Source of the DNA: Struthidea cinerea
Taxonomy: Eukaryota > Chordata > Aves > Passeriformes > Corcoracidae
Assembly: GCA_013397865.1 (NCBI GenBank)
Contig: VZTI01003657.1
Span: 764,042-828,041, forward strand
DNA length: 64,000 nucleotides
Direction of reading: 5' to 3'
Shown here: in pieces, positions 1-9,100 of the stretch
Numbering within the stretch: the stretch's first letter is position 1
Layout: every line of letters starts with the position of its first letter
Made by a program: the position numbers and the translations under genes
The notes under the pieces: generated by a model
Told to the model about the DNA's origin: nothing
Database searches by the model: none
The model's input: only the letters and a program-made list of their open reading frames with translations

Positions 1-123
1 GGCTCGGGGGTGGCACAAGGGGGTCCCACGGGCAGCCCCATCCCAACCGCGGACCTGGGGTGGGTGTGCCGGGAATGTTCCGTCCCAGCAGAATTTCCCT
101 GTCCCCTCAGGAGTCTCCGCGGG

Positions 124-471
124 ATGGACGGTGAGCCGCCAGCCGGACCCCAGGGCTCCGGCCCCACAGCCCGGGGAGCAGAGCAGGGGGATGGCAGCGG
201 GGCAGCCGAGGCACTGCCCACCTCCGGCACCCGCAGCGACCCCCCCGCGGGCCGTGGGGACAGGCCCGTGGTGGTGTCGGTGGTCACCAACTCAGCCTTC
301 GAGGGGGCCCCGCCGCCCTACTCGCCCCCGGACCCCAAGAGCTTTCACCACCTCCACCCGCCATTCCCAGCCGGCTTCTCCCAGCAAGCGCCCGTCTTTT
401 ACCAGCCGGGGCCAGGACCGCGGTCCTTCCCAGCCCCGGGCATCCCAGCCGGGCCCCTGCCCTACACCACC
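124..471 (+). CDS. PRRT1B: PRRT1B coding exon 1 (proline-rich region)
   Basis: The exon opens at 111 after the acceptor cccctcag and ends at 471 before the donor GTACGT. ATG at 124 starts 116 codons rich in Pro, Gly, Ala and Ser. Within it, VVVSVVTNSAFEG is followed by PPPYSPPDPKSFHHLHPPFP, a typical disordered N-terminal region of PRRT1-type proteins. Bases 111-123 are 5' UTR if this ATG is used. Bases 1-110 then belong to an upstream intron. Confidence 0.75.
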
Positions 472-1026
472 GTACGTATCCCCCACCCCGATGTGTTCCT
501 GCTCCGCTCTGCAGCGGGGGTCACCCCTCATCTCCCCTCCCGGGTTTGTGGGGTTCCGTGCGGTGCCCCCAAGTGATGCTTGAGCAGCACAGCCCGGGAG
601 GGGAGCACACCCAGGGGGCTTGCAGCTCTAACCACCCCCTCTGTGCCGCAGTACAACGCGCAGCCGGGTGCGGGGCCGTTGCCCGCCGGCCGCGGGCAGC
701 AGCTGCCCAAGGACTACATGGTGGAGTCGGTGCTGGTGACCCTCTTCTGCTGCCTGGTGACCGGGGTCATGGCCCTCGTCTACTCCCATGAGGTAAGGAA
801 GGACTCACCTGGCAGCCTCGAAGCCCCTCCTGGTGCTGCGGGTCTCTTCTAACCCCTCCCCTTCTCGCCCCTGCGCCAGACCCGGGCTGCGCTCGCCCGT
901 GGGGACGTGGCCCAGGCGTCCGTGGCATCCAGAAAGGCGCAGTCACTGGTCCTCTTCAGCCTCCTCTTCGGGCTGTTCGCCTCCATCACCTGGATCATCT
1001 ATGTCCTGGTGTCCCTGTACCTGTGA
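124..1026 (+). CDS. PRRT1B: PRRT1B-like proline-rich transmembrane protein (whole coding span, 3 exons)
   Basis: Joining 124-471, 652-792 and 880-1026 gives an open frame of 211 residues. Residues 1-116 are proline/glycine-rich and look disordered, with PPPYSPPDP-type stretches that could serve as PY/SH3-type ligands. The C-terminal third has two hydrophobic segments (about 142-160 and 185-211) joined by a short basic loop with RAALARGD. The order DYMVESVLVTLFCC, SHETRAALARGD, SRKAQSLVLFSLLFG is the CD225/dispanin architecture of PRRT1 (SynDIG4), an AMPA-receptor-associated synaptic membrane protein. The paralogue PRRT1B is chosen because I recall it lying beside RAPGEF1 in the human genome; the family itself follows from the sequence. 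The start is the first ATG after a good acceptor (cccctcag, ending at 110). An upstream coding exon left of the window cannot be excluded. All three exons are phase 0. It is convergent with RAPGEF1, so no shared promoter is expected. Confidence 0.8.
652..792 (+). CDS. PRRT1B: PRRT1B coding exon 2 (first membrane segment)
   Basis: It lies between the acceptor ctgtgccgcag (ending at 651) and the donor GTAAGG. It has 47 codons, phase 0 at both ends. It carries LPKDYMVESVLVTLFCCLV, the start of the CD225-like domain, and the first transmembrane segment, which contains a double cysteine (CC) typical of palmitoylated dispanins. Confidence 0.85.
880..1026 (+). CDS. PRRT1B: PRRT1B terminal coding exon (loop and second membrane segment)
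   Basis: It follows the acceptor gcgccag (ending at 879) and ends with TGA at 1024-1026. It encodes TRAALARGDVAQASVASRKA and then a 27-residue hydrophobic C-terminus ending LVSLYL. The protein stops within or just after the membrane segment, as in PRRT1. Confidence 0.88.
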   Translation, partial: TRAALARGDVAQASVASRKAQSLVLFSLLFGLFASITWIIYVLVSLYL

Positions 1027-1544
1027 CAAGGACCCTGAGCCCCAGGGACGGGATGTGTGCCCAGAACTCCTTGTGGCTCACTGCCTGGGGGGCACGGGCA
1101 CGAGAAGTTGCCACAGCCTTGTGTGGAAACGGGTGACAACGAAGTGTTTTGGGGACTGCGGGGCAGCACCCGTCCTTCCTGGCGGGGCGAGGAGCTGCCC
1201 CGGAGCCTTCAGCCATCTGCTCAGCCCTGCGAGCCCCGGCGCGGGCAGGAGGAACCCAGACCAGCGAGATGCCGGTGCCGTGTCCTGCTGGATCCAGCTC
1301 TGGGCAGGGAGCTATGTCGGATCCACGGGCGGGATCAGGCTCCGCTGCAGGATGCGGAATCCCATTGCTGTGGGCTGTCCCTTGGAGCTGCCAGATGGGA
1401 CTCTGGTGCAGAGGGAGCATCTTGTAGGATCGGGCTTGGAGATGGAGCAAAAGTAACAGGTGTGTGGGAAGCCCTCACTGGTCATTAATGACGTGAGAAG
1501 ATACAAACCCACGTATGCAGCTCTGCAGTAATTCTGCACGCACA

Positions 1545-1571
1545 AACACACACACACACACACACACACAC
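1545..1571. repeat. (CA)n microsatellite
   Basis: An almost pure run of about 13 CA dinucleotides in the PRRT1B 3' UTR; likely length-polymorphic. Confidence 0.9.
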
Positions 1572-1604
1572 TGCATTGCCACCTTCTTGCTGCTTCCAGA
1601 TTGA

Positions 1605-1610
1605 AATAAA
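1605..1610 (+). terminator. AATAAA poly(A) signal of PRRT1B
   Basis: Canonical AATAAA on the + strand about 580 bases after the PRRT1B stop codon. Cleavage would fall near 1620-1635. Confidence 0.6.
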
Positions 1611-1630
1611 ATACAGCCATAGCCAAAGCT

Positions 1631-2390
1631 TCTGTTTTCTCTGCACACCAAGGACCTACATCTCCCCTTGCCGTGGCCTTTGTCCACCACACAATTCAGG
1701 GTAAGGTCTCCTGCAATAGCTGAAATCAGGGTTTTCCCAAGAGCAGGTGGGCACCAGGGTTCCAGCCCATGCAGGACCCCGGGGGGAGTCTCCACGTGGC
1801 CCCAGGCCTGGGGGTGCCACTGGCCGAGCTGCGTGGGGGGACAATGAGCTGTGGACAGACCCCTCCTGCTGTGCCGGGCCCAAGGGATGCAGCCCCACAG
1901 TCCAGCCCTGGCACAGGGGGCACGTGCTCGGTCAGCGTCTGGGCATTCTCCTCCTGAGCTGGCCTGTGACAATTATTTCCAGAGGAATTTTGAACCCTGT
2001 CCAGGACTGAAATAGCACCGCAGAGCAGCTCGGCCACTGCAGGGGTTATTTATAGCCCTCGGCTGCCAGCACACGGCCACTGCACGGGCTGGGCACACGC
2101 CGGGGGCTGGGCAGCCAAAACCCCTGACACGGGGGACACCGGTGCCCAGAGAAGGTGACAGAGTAGATCTCCCCTCCCAGGTGTATGGCCCGTATTGGGG
2201 AAAAGCCATCTTGGCAGAGGGAGGGAAGAATTTTACAGTGAAAAAATAAAGGGAAAAAAGAGCCACGGGCAGAGGAGAACCACAGGAGGCACATGAGAAA
2301 ACACGAGGCCACACCAGCACCAGAGGCGGATTCGATTGTCACTTTAATCCACAGACTGTGCATGCACTGTAAACAGGATCATCAGGCAGG
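1631..2390. other. Intergenic strip between convergent genes
   Basis: About 0.8 kb between the predicted PRRT1B poly(A) site and the most distal RAPGEF1 poly(A) signal. It is GC-rich with no supported ORF. An isolated AATAAA on the + strand near 2245 could be a distal PRRT1B poly(A) site. Confidence 0.45.
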
Positions 2391-2404
2391 TTCGTTACTG
2401 GTGT

Positions 2405-2410
2405 TTTATT
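2405..2410 (-). terminator. Distal AATAAA poly(A) signal of RAPGEF1
   Basis: Minus-strand AATAAA in GACAAATAAAACACC, with an ATTAAA about 10 bases upstream. It would extend the 3' UTR through the CR1 fragment. Confidence 0.45.
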
Positions 2411-3110
2411 TGTCTTTAATATAAAAGTTACAGGTCTGAAATGTTCGCAGGAAGATGCCACCATCGGGGTTAGTGGTAAATCTATAATACAACGGAACTG
2501 CTTGGGGAGAGAGGCCTGGGAGCGGGGCAGGGGGCTGGTGACTGGGGGCATCACTTCTCCCCACTCCCTGCCCCGTGTGGAGAGGGGACTCACACTCTTC
2601 CCTCTCCCCAAAAAGAGGTGATGGCCTTGAGGACGCTGCCTGCAAGATGGGAACACACTCACGGCCAGTCTTGCACAGGGATGTTCTGGGCTTCTGCTCC
2701 CCAGGGACTGCTCCTGGAGAGGCAGGGGGGTCTCTGCTCAGCAAACCTGAAGCTGCTCCAGGCAAGGGGACTCTCCTTTAGGGTCCCTCCAGCCCTGCAA
2801 GCCTGGCCCGAGGTTGGGACATGAGTCAGGAGCTGTGGTTGGGGCACTGCTCAGCTGGGGATGACAGCAGAGGAAGGGGAGAAGGGGGAGGAAAGCTGGG
2901 GGGCTCAGCCCCATCCCACGGGATGAAGTGCTGTGGCCACTCAGACCTCCTGTCCCCACGCCCTGGGCTGAGCCTCTGGCTCTGGGGGGGCTGGCAGAGG
3001 GCAGGGAGTGAGACCTCCTTCAGTGCTAACTGGGCTCGTGGGTTCAAGTGCAGGGAAGAACCTGGAACGGCTCTGGCTGGCAGGGGAGGAGGGGAACACC
3101 CTGGTGGGGA

Positions 3111-3680
3111 TCACAGAATCACAGAATGTGCTCACTAGAAAGGGACCCATCAAGGACACCCCAAAAATCCCACCATGTGAGAGCGTTGTCCAAATGCTTC
3201 TTGATCTCAGACAGGTTTGGTGCTGTGACCACTGCCCTGGGGAGCCTCTTCAGTGCCCCACCACGCCCTGGGGGAAGAACTTTTTCCTGATATCCAGCCT
3301 AAACCTCCCGACTCAGCTCCAGCCGTTCCCTCGGGTCCTGTCACCGGTCACAAGTGAAGGGATCTGCACCTGCCCCTCCGCTGCCCCTCGTGAGGATGCT
3401 GAAGATCACAGTGAGGTCTCCCCTCAGTCTCCTCCAGGCTGAACAAACCAAGTGCCCTCAGCTGCTCCTCACAAGGCCCCTCCGGACCCTTCCCCATCCT
3501 TATGGCCTCTTTTGGACACTCTAATAGCTTAATGTCTTTTTTATATTGTGGTGCCCAAATTTAGTGTTGTCAGCAAATCTCCTTAGCATCCCTTCCAGTC
3601 CTGTGTGTGTCCAGGTCATTAATGAGGATGTTGAAGAGCACAGGGCCAAGGAAGGAGCCCTGTGGAACCCCAGTCAGTGC
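3111..3680 (-). mobile_element. CR1 LINE 3' fragment, about 570 bp
   Basis: Read on the + strand it starts with tandem cacagaatc and contains tttttcctgatatccagcct, ccctcagctgctcctcac and ggtcattaatgaggatgttg, all hallmarks of the reverse complement of the CR1 3' end. It is the longest repeat in the window and lies within or just past the RAPGEF1 3' UTR. Confidence 0.85.
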
Positions 3681-3934
3681 CCACCCTGTGTGCCCAACCC
3701 ACGAGCCACCCGCTCACCTCTCACGGCCACTCGGCTGGATGAAGACAAGCTGCCCCCTCCTGTCCCTCTGCCCTCTGAACCCCCAGGGCTGTGATTCCAG
3801 AGCCACCACCACACATGGCCCTCCTAGGACAGCCTGGCCACAGCACCCAAGGGCTGCTCAGAGCCACCAGGGTGAAGCCCACACCACATCCTGGGTGTAT
3901 TCATCAGCCTTTTCACCACCTCGCCACGCTGGCC

Positions 3935-3940
3935 TTTATT
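3935..3940 (-). terminator. Proximal AATAAA poly(A) signal of RAPGEF1
   Basis: AATAAA read on the minus strand within GTAAATAAAGGCC, about 2.06 kb after the stop and before the CR1 fragment. Confidence 0.5.
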
Positions 3941-5995
3941 TACAAAGGAAACACGGGCATTACTTCCTGGGAAGCCTTTGCGGATTGCAGAGCCTTGGCT
4001 GGACACACCACACAGCTCCAGTGCCCTCAGTGCCAGGAAAATAAACCACTTCTGAAGTGTGCTGGCTCGGACACCGTGGTTCAGCACAAAAGATTCCTGC
4101 TCCTCCTGCTCTGGGGCTGCACAGAACTGTGTTGGACCCCACGCTCCCCTCCCCCAAAGATGCCCTCGTGGGCAGGGAGTCTCTCTGTGCTTGGCCACTG
4201 TGTGAGTCCCGTGCCTGAATGTTCAGGAAAACAGCCAAGCTGGGTACAAGCCCGGGCTGTCGCTCCCTCCTGAGGGTCAGGCAGAGCTGGCCAAGGCTTT
4301 GCAATCTGTTTGGAGAAGAAAGAAGTGCAGCTCTGATACACCCAGAACAAACAGAGGCTTTAGCAGGCACAGTTGCTATTGAGAAATAAGTTAAGGATGC
4401 TCTGTGGAACCCCATGTCTGTATTCCTTGGGAGCTGCTGCCCTAAACCTGCAGGATTTTGTTAGAACCCTGTAAAAACCCGTGACCACGAGACAGAGGGA
4501 GATGAGGGACTTGCAAGGCTGCTGAAACCTGCAGGGCACACTCACACCCACGATCCAGCTGCAAACCATTGGGGCAGGACAGAGAAGAGGGAGGTGAAAT
4601 GGCCTGGCTGGGGCTGTGCTGGGGAGGACACGCTGGGTGGGACACAGAGGGGGGACACGGGGGCTGAATAAGGCACACTGAACAGATTGGGGTTAACACT
4701 GTGTGTGTGGGAAATGACACCCCTGCCTCACCCTCCCATGCTGGGCTGTCCCAGCACGGTGGGACTGGGGACAGGGACCTGCTGGGGGTCCTGCCAAAGC
4801 GGGGGTCTCAAAGCACAGCACCGAGGGTCCCAACGGGGAGCCCCGGAGAAAAACATTTGGCAACAGAGAGAGGGGAGAGGAGTGGGGTGGGAGGACAGGG
4901 TGGCTCAGCCGGGCACAGGGCTCCTTCCTGGTTCCCATTTCCAACCCAGAAATGGATCCTCTGGCTCCTTCACAAGGCTCCTGCCCCTGCTCTGCAGCCA
5001 GTGCCCACCCGGCCGCCCGGAGCCTCCTTTATCCAGCACTTGGAACAACATTGTCACTGGTTGTGGATTTTATACAGACTGGTTTGCACTTTTCTTTTTT
5101 TTCCTATAAACTCATCGGTATTCAGACATGCATCAAAAATCCCCAGGGGGTTCTAAACACTAGGTATGTACAGTCTGTATCCTACAGCATTTCCTGTGCA
5201 AAAGCTAAGTACCATCGCTAAGAGACACGGGGTCACAGACAGGTGACCCCCAGTACCCGGGCAGTCCATGTTTCCAGGTTCAGAGGGATTTACCGTTGCT
5301 TAAATAATGAGATCTGAGAGGAGGAGGGGGATGTGATGACTGGAGATGGCGGGTCCCTGCCCACATTTTCAGTGCCTCTTCCGTATCTACGACCGGTGCC
5401 TTCCTCCCGTGAGGAAGGCGCCAGAGATCTGGGGTGAGCCGAGACCCCTGTAAACACAAGCAGCTCCCTGACAGCAGAGCTCCTCTGGCAGGCAGCGGGA
5501 GACGCTTCCATCCTCGTGAACACGGTGGGAAGGTGGCATTGCAGGGGAGGCTCCAACCCTTGGCTTCCACGGCTGCAGCTGCCCGACGCCGCTCCGGAGA
5601 TGAGTCAGGGGGTGCTGAGCTCCTGCTGCCCCTGCTTTGCGGATGGACACAAGAGCCAGGGTATCCCTGGATGCAACGGGCCAGCAAACCAGCAACACGC
5701 TTGCGTGGGACGCTCCCTCCACACAGCTCTGTCCCCGGGGTTAAAGCTGGTTCATGGCACAGAGGGACGGGAGGAGGAGGAGGGCGAGTGCAGCGAGCAC
5801 CGGCCGATCTCTGCCCTCGGCGGCTGCGCCGGCGCCTCCGGCCGGCTGCGAGCGCCCGGCATTCCCACCCCCAGGGATGGCTGCCAGCTGGGAGGGAGGG
5901 TGTGTCATCCAGTGGCAGGTACAAACATTGAACTCCAGTCTCATAGCTGCCCTCGGCGCCTCTGCGGAGCAATTCTCCTCGCACAACCCCTCCTC

Positions 5996-6146
5996 CTAGG
6001 TTTTCTCTTCCCGATCTGTTTTCCGCCTCGTGATGTTCCGAGGTTTGATTTTCAGGGACAGTTCCCACAGGGCCTCCTCAGCCAGGTGGTCGCTGAAGTC
6101 GTTGAAGAATGACACTATGTCGTCGTTCCTTTTGATGTCGTAATGT
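5996..6146 (-). CDS. RAPGEF1: RAPGEF1 terminal coding exon
   Basis: The acceptor is gttttccag. It encodes HYDIKRNDDIVSFFNDFSDH, LAEEALWELSLKIKPRNITR and RKTDREEKT, then TAG (5996-5998). The C-terminal tail is essentially identical to vertebrate C3G, which fixes the stop. Confidence 0.97.
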
Positions 6147-9100
6147 CTGGAAAACCAAAGAGGAGCTGAAGTTAAACAAGGGCTACCTGGGGACCTCTCC
6201 TGGCTTTGGGCCACCCCTGTCCTGCTCTGAGGACATCCAGCTCGGTGTACTCATGACAGTGGTGTCACACCACAAAGGGGAAAAACCTATCGCAGAACAG
6301 GGGGGAAAAGGCACCTATCACACAGAAATCAGCAGTTAGATCTGCTGCCTCTGCTGCCAGACAGCACTGAAGGAAACCCCGAATATCCCAGAGAATACAG
6401 GAACCAGCAATGGCAAAACCTGAAGGCAAAACTTGTCTGGGCCTCAAAACTAGTATCAGAAAAATGTCCTCACAATGTTTATCTAACCTAGAGAGGGAAG
6501 GAGACTGATTAGAGCCCTGTTCCACCCAGCTCTCCTTACATCTCCCTTCCCCTTGCACAGGGGCTTCCATGTCCAAGCCCCCCTGCCCCAATCCCCACCG
6601 TGGTGCCCCAAAGGCAGCTCAGAGCCCCCACTGCTGCACTTACACTTGCTGGAAGCACCTCATGCTGTCCAGGATGTTAAACTGCTGCCAGCGCTTGGAG
6701 AAGTTCACTTTGCTGTCAATGTAATCAGGGTTTCCCAGATGGACAAAGGTCAGGTCCTGCAGAATCAGGCCTCTGAAAGAGGGAAAGGGGCAGCAGGCCA
6801 AGGGAGTAGGCAAACAGACACAAAGGTTAGTCACACAGGGCAGGGTGGCCAGCCAGAAGGCAGCCCAACAAAATCAACAGCCTCCCATTGCCACCAGAAT
6901 GGCAACCTTATCCAGAGGGAAACATTCCCCAGCAGCAGATCCAAAGGTGCTCAGATGCAAACACCCCCAGCTGGCCACCCTGCCCCAGACAAACTGCTCC
7001 AGAGAGGGCCCGTGGGCTGATGTGGCAGTGCTGCCCTTCCCCAGATGCTGGGTGAAAGGCAAGGGCTGAGCTCAGCAGCAGCTGCTGAGAAACCCTTGAA
7101 GGAACCATTCTAATGTGCAGAAGCAGAGGAAGGAAGTGCCCACTCACAGGTAGGGGATGCAGGGGGGCTCCACGTCGGCCAGGGCTGCCCGGTAGGCGCG
7201 GAAGGACGAGGAGCTGTCGATCAGGGTGCAGTACTCAGCCAGGCCCTGGCAGGACACAAATCCCGTGGTGACACTGCTGCTGCGAACCCATTTTCTTTGC
7301 CACCCCCCGCCAGAGAGCCACACAGAGCAGGGAGTTAATGCCATCCTGCAAACACCTCCAGCTGATTTACTCAGCTTGACCCTGGGGTGTTCACATGGAA
7401 CATTGCTGCCTTCAGCCTCCCCAAGCCTTGGGCTGCAGGAGGAGGAGCAGGAGAAGGAGGAGGCTGTTCTCCCCTGTGACTGTGCTGGCACTTCTGCAGC
7501 TGTCAGAACGCCCAGCCACGCTGCAGGCCTCCAGCACTGTGGCATTTTACCCACTGGAGAGCAGTTATCCACCATCCCTCCACCCTGGGACACTGCTGAG
7601 CTGTTGAACCACTCAGCTGTTTCACACATAACCACACTTATCCTTCCCCCAAAGATCACAGTCCCCACTGCTCCTCACCTCCGAGGTTTGTTTCTGCCAC
7701 TCCAGCCTTCGGATGGGTGCAGAATCCAGTGCAGAAAGAATGGCCAGATAGGAATTAAAATTATTCAGCTTTCGTAAGTGCTGTAAGGAGGGAGAATATT
7801 CCAGTTACTTGAGAGCTCTGAAAAGCCTTCTAGCATCAAACAGCTCTACCAAGCAGAGGGCCCCACTCCCCTGCTCCTTTAAGCAGCAGTGTGTGTGATT
7901 CACAGGAAAAACCAAACTGATACCTTCATAATCTTTATAAATTTAAGGAGCAGCCTCTCTCGGTCCTGGGCTTTCTCTTGTAGCATAATTATTGAACGGA
8001 CCCTGGAAGAACAGACAGGATAAAAGGTAAACCTACTTAAGCAGAGCTCCGATTTCCTCATGTTTCATTAAGAAAACTGATCACTGATAGGGATGGGCCA
8101 ATACTAAAAAGTTCACAATACCTCCAACTTAAATGGAGCATTCTAATCCACAGCAAAGACAGGGTAATTTCACAGAGTGCATTTATTTGCATGGGGAATG
8201 TTTGTTTCAAGGGCTCAGTCATACTGATAATTAATTCCTCTGGGTTACAAGGCCCTCCACAACCCTCCTGATTTTATTTCTGCTGTGCTCTGGGGGTCTT
8301 TGTTAAGTGCTCTGCAACTACTTCCAGGCCAAAAATATACATTATTCCATTTGTAACAAAAGAACCCAAGTCTATGAGGAATATCTGGAATATCTGCAAG
8401 GCACTGGAAGTTAAGCACAGTCCAGTGCCATGGCTGTTCTGAGCTCCTTACCAGTAGGACATGTTATTAAAGTGCTCTGTGAACTGTGTCAGGTTGGGGC
8501 TCTTCTCTTCATTTTGTTCCTTTGCCCAAAGCAAAACTTCTGGGATCTGCCAAGGAAGAAGAGGAAGGGTGGGAAAATACCACACATTAAAATGGGATTT
8601 CTACCCCAAGATTCCCAGTTGCAGCCTGTGTTCACAGCTGTGCCCTACAATCCAGCAGGAGTCTGGGAGAGCTGGCAGGGAATACCAGAGATTGCAGAGG
8701 GTCCAATCCCTCCCACTGCCCTCAGCCCATCCTCATCTCTGTACCTCGATTTTATAGAAGAGTTCAGCATCCAGCAGGGTCAGCTGCTCGGCTATTTCAT
8801 GACTATGGAAATCATGCAGTGTCCCTGGCCTGTGGAAAACAAGGAGGAAGTACAAAGGCTCACAAAATGTGACCTGTTTTCTTATCTTTCTTGTATTTTG
8901 AACTGAGGAAACTCTCGTGTTCCCAGGGAAGGGAAGCCCTGGCTCTCAGAGGACCAAGATGCACCTTCCCTCACCTGGCTGCCACCCCTCGGGCCGCGAG
9001 AGGTTTGATGGAGTTGGCGTAGCTCAGCATTTTCTTCTGATCCACTTTGTCCAGGATGTTCTTGCGCAGCACTCTGGCCAGGCTCAGCTCCCCGCTGCAG

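Larger units (their letters stand above)
1027..1630 (+). other. PRRT1B: PRRT1B 3' UTR
   Basis: Non-coding sequence between the TGA and the first good AATAAA (1605-1610). It contains a CA microsatellite at about 1545-1571. The true end is inferred from the poly(A) signal only. Confidence 0.55.
2390..5995 (-). other. RAPGEF1: RAPGEF1 3' UTR (outer bound)
   Basis: Non-coding sequence after the TAG. Minus-strand AATAAA signals at 3935-3940 and 2405-2410 predict 3' UTRs of about 2.1 or 3.6 kb. The longer form would include a CR1 fragment (3111-3680). A GC- and CpG-rich patch lies just after the stop (about 5770-5880). ORFs on the opposite strand here (for example across 5434-6112) have no homology I recognise and are treated as chance. 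Confidence 0.55.

Noticed and set aside
5434..6112. Two long + strand ORFs (165 and 198 codons) antisense to the RAPGEF1 stop region
   Set aside because: They overlap a GC-rich 3' UTR and the conserved terminal exon on the other strand. Stops are rare in GC-rich DNA, and the translations show no known domain.
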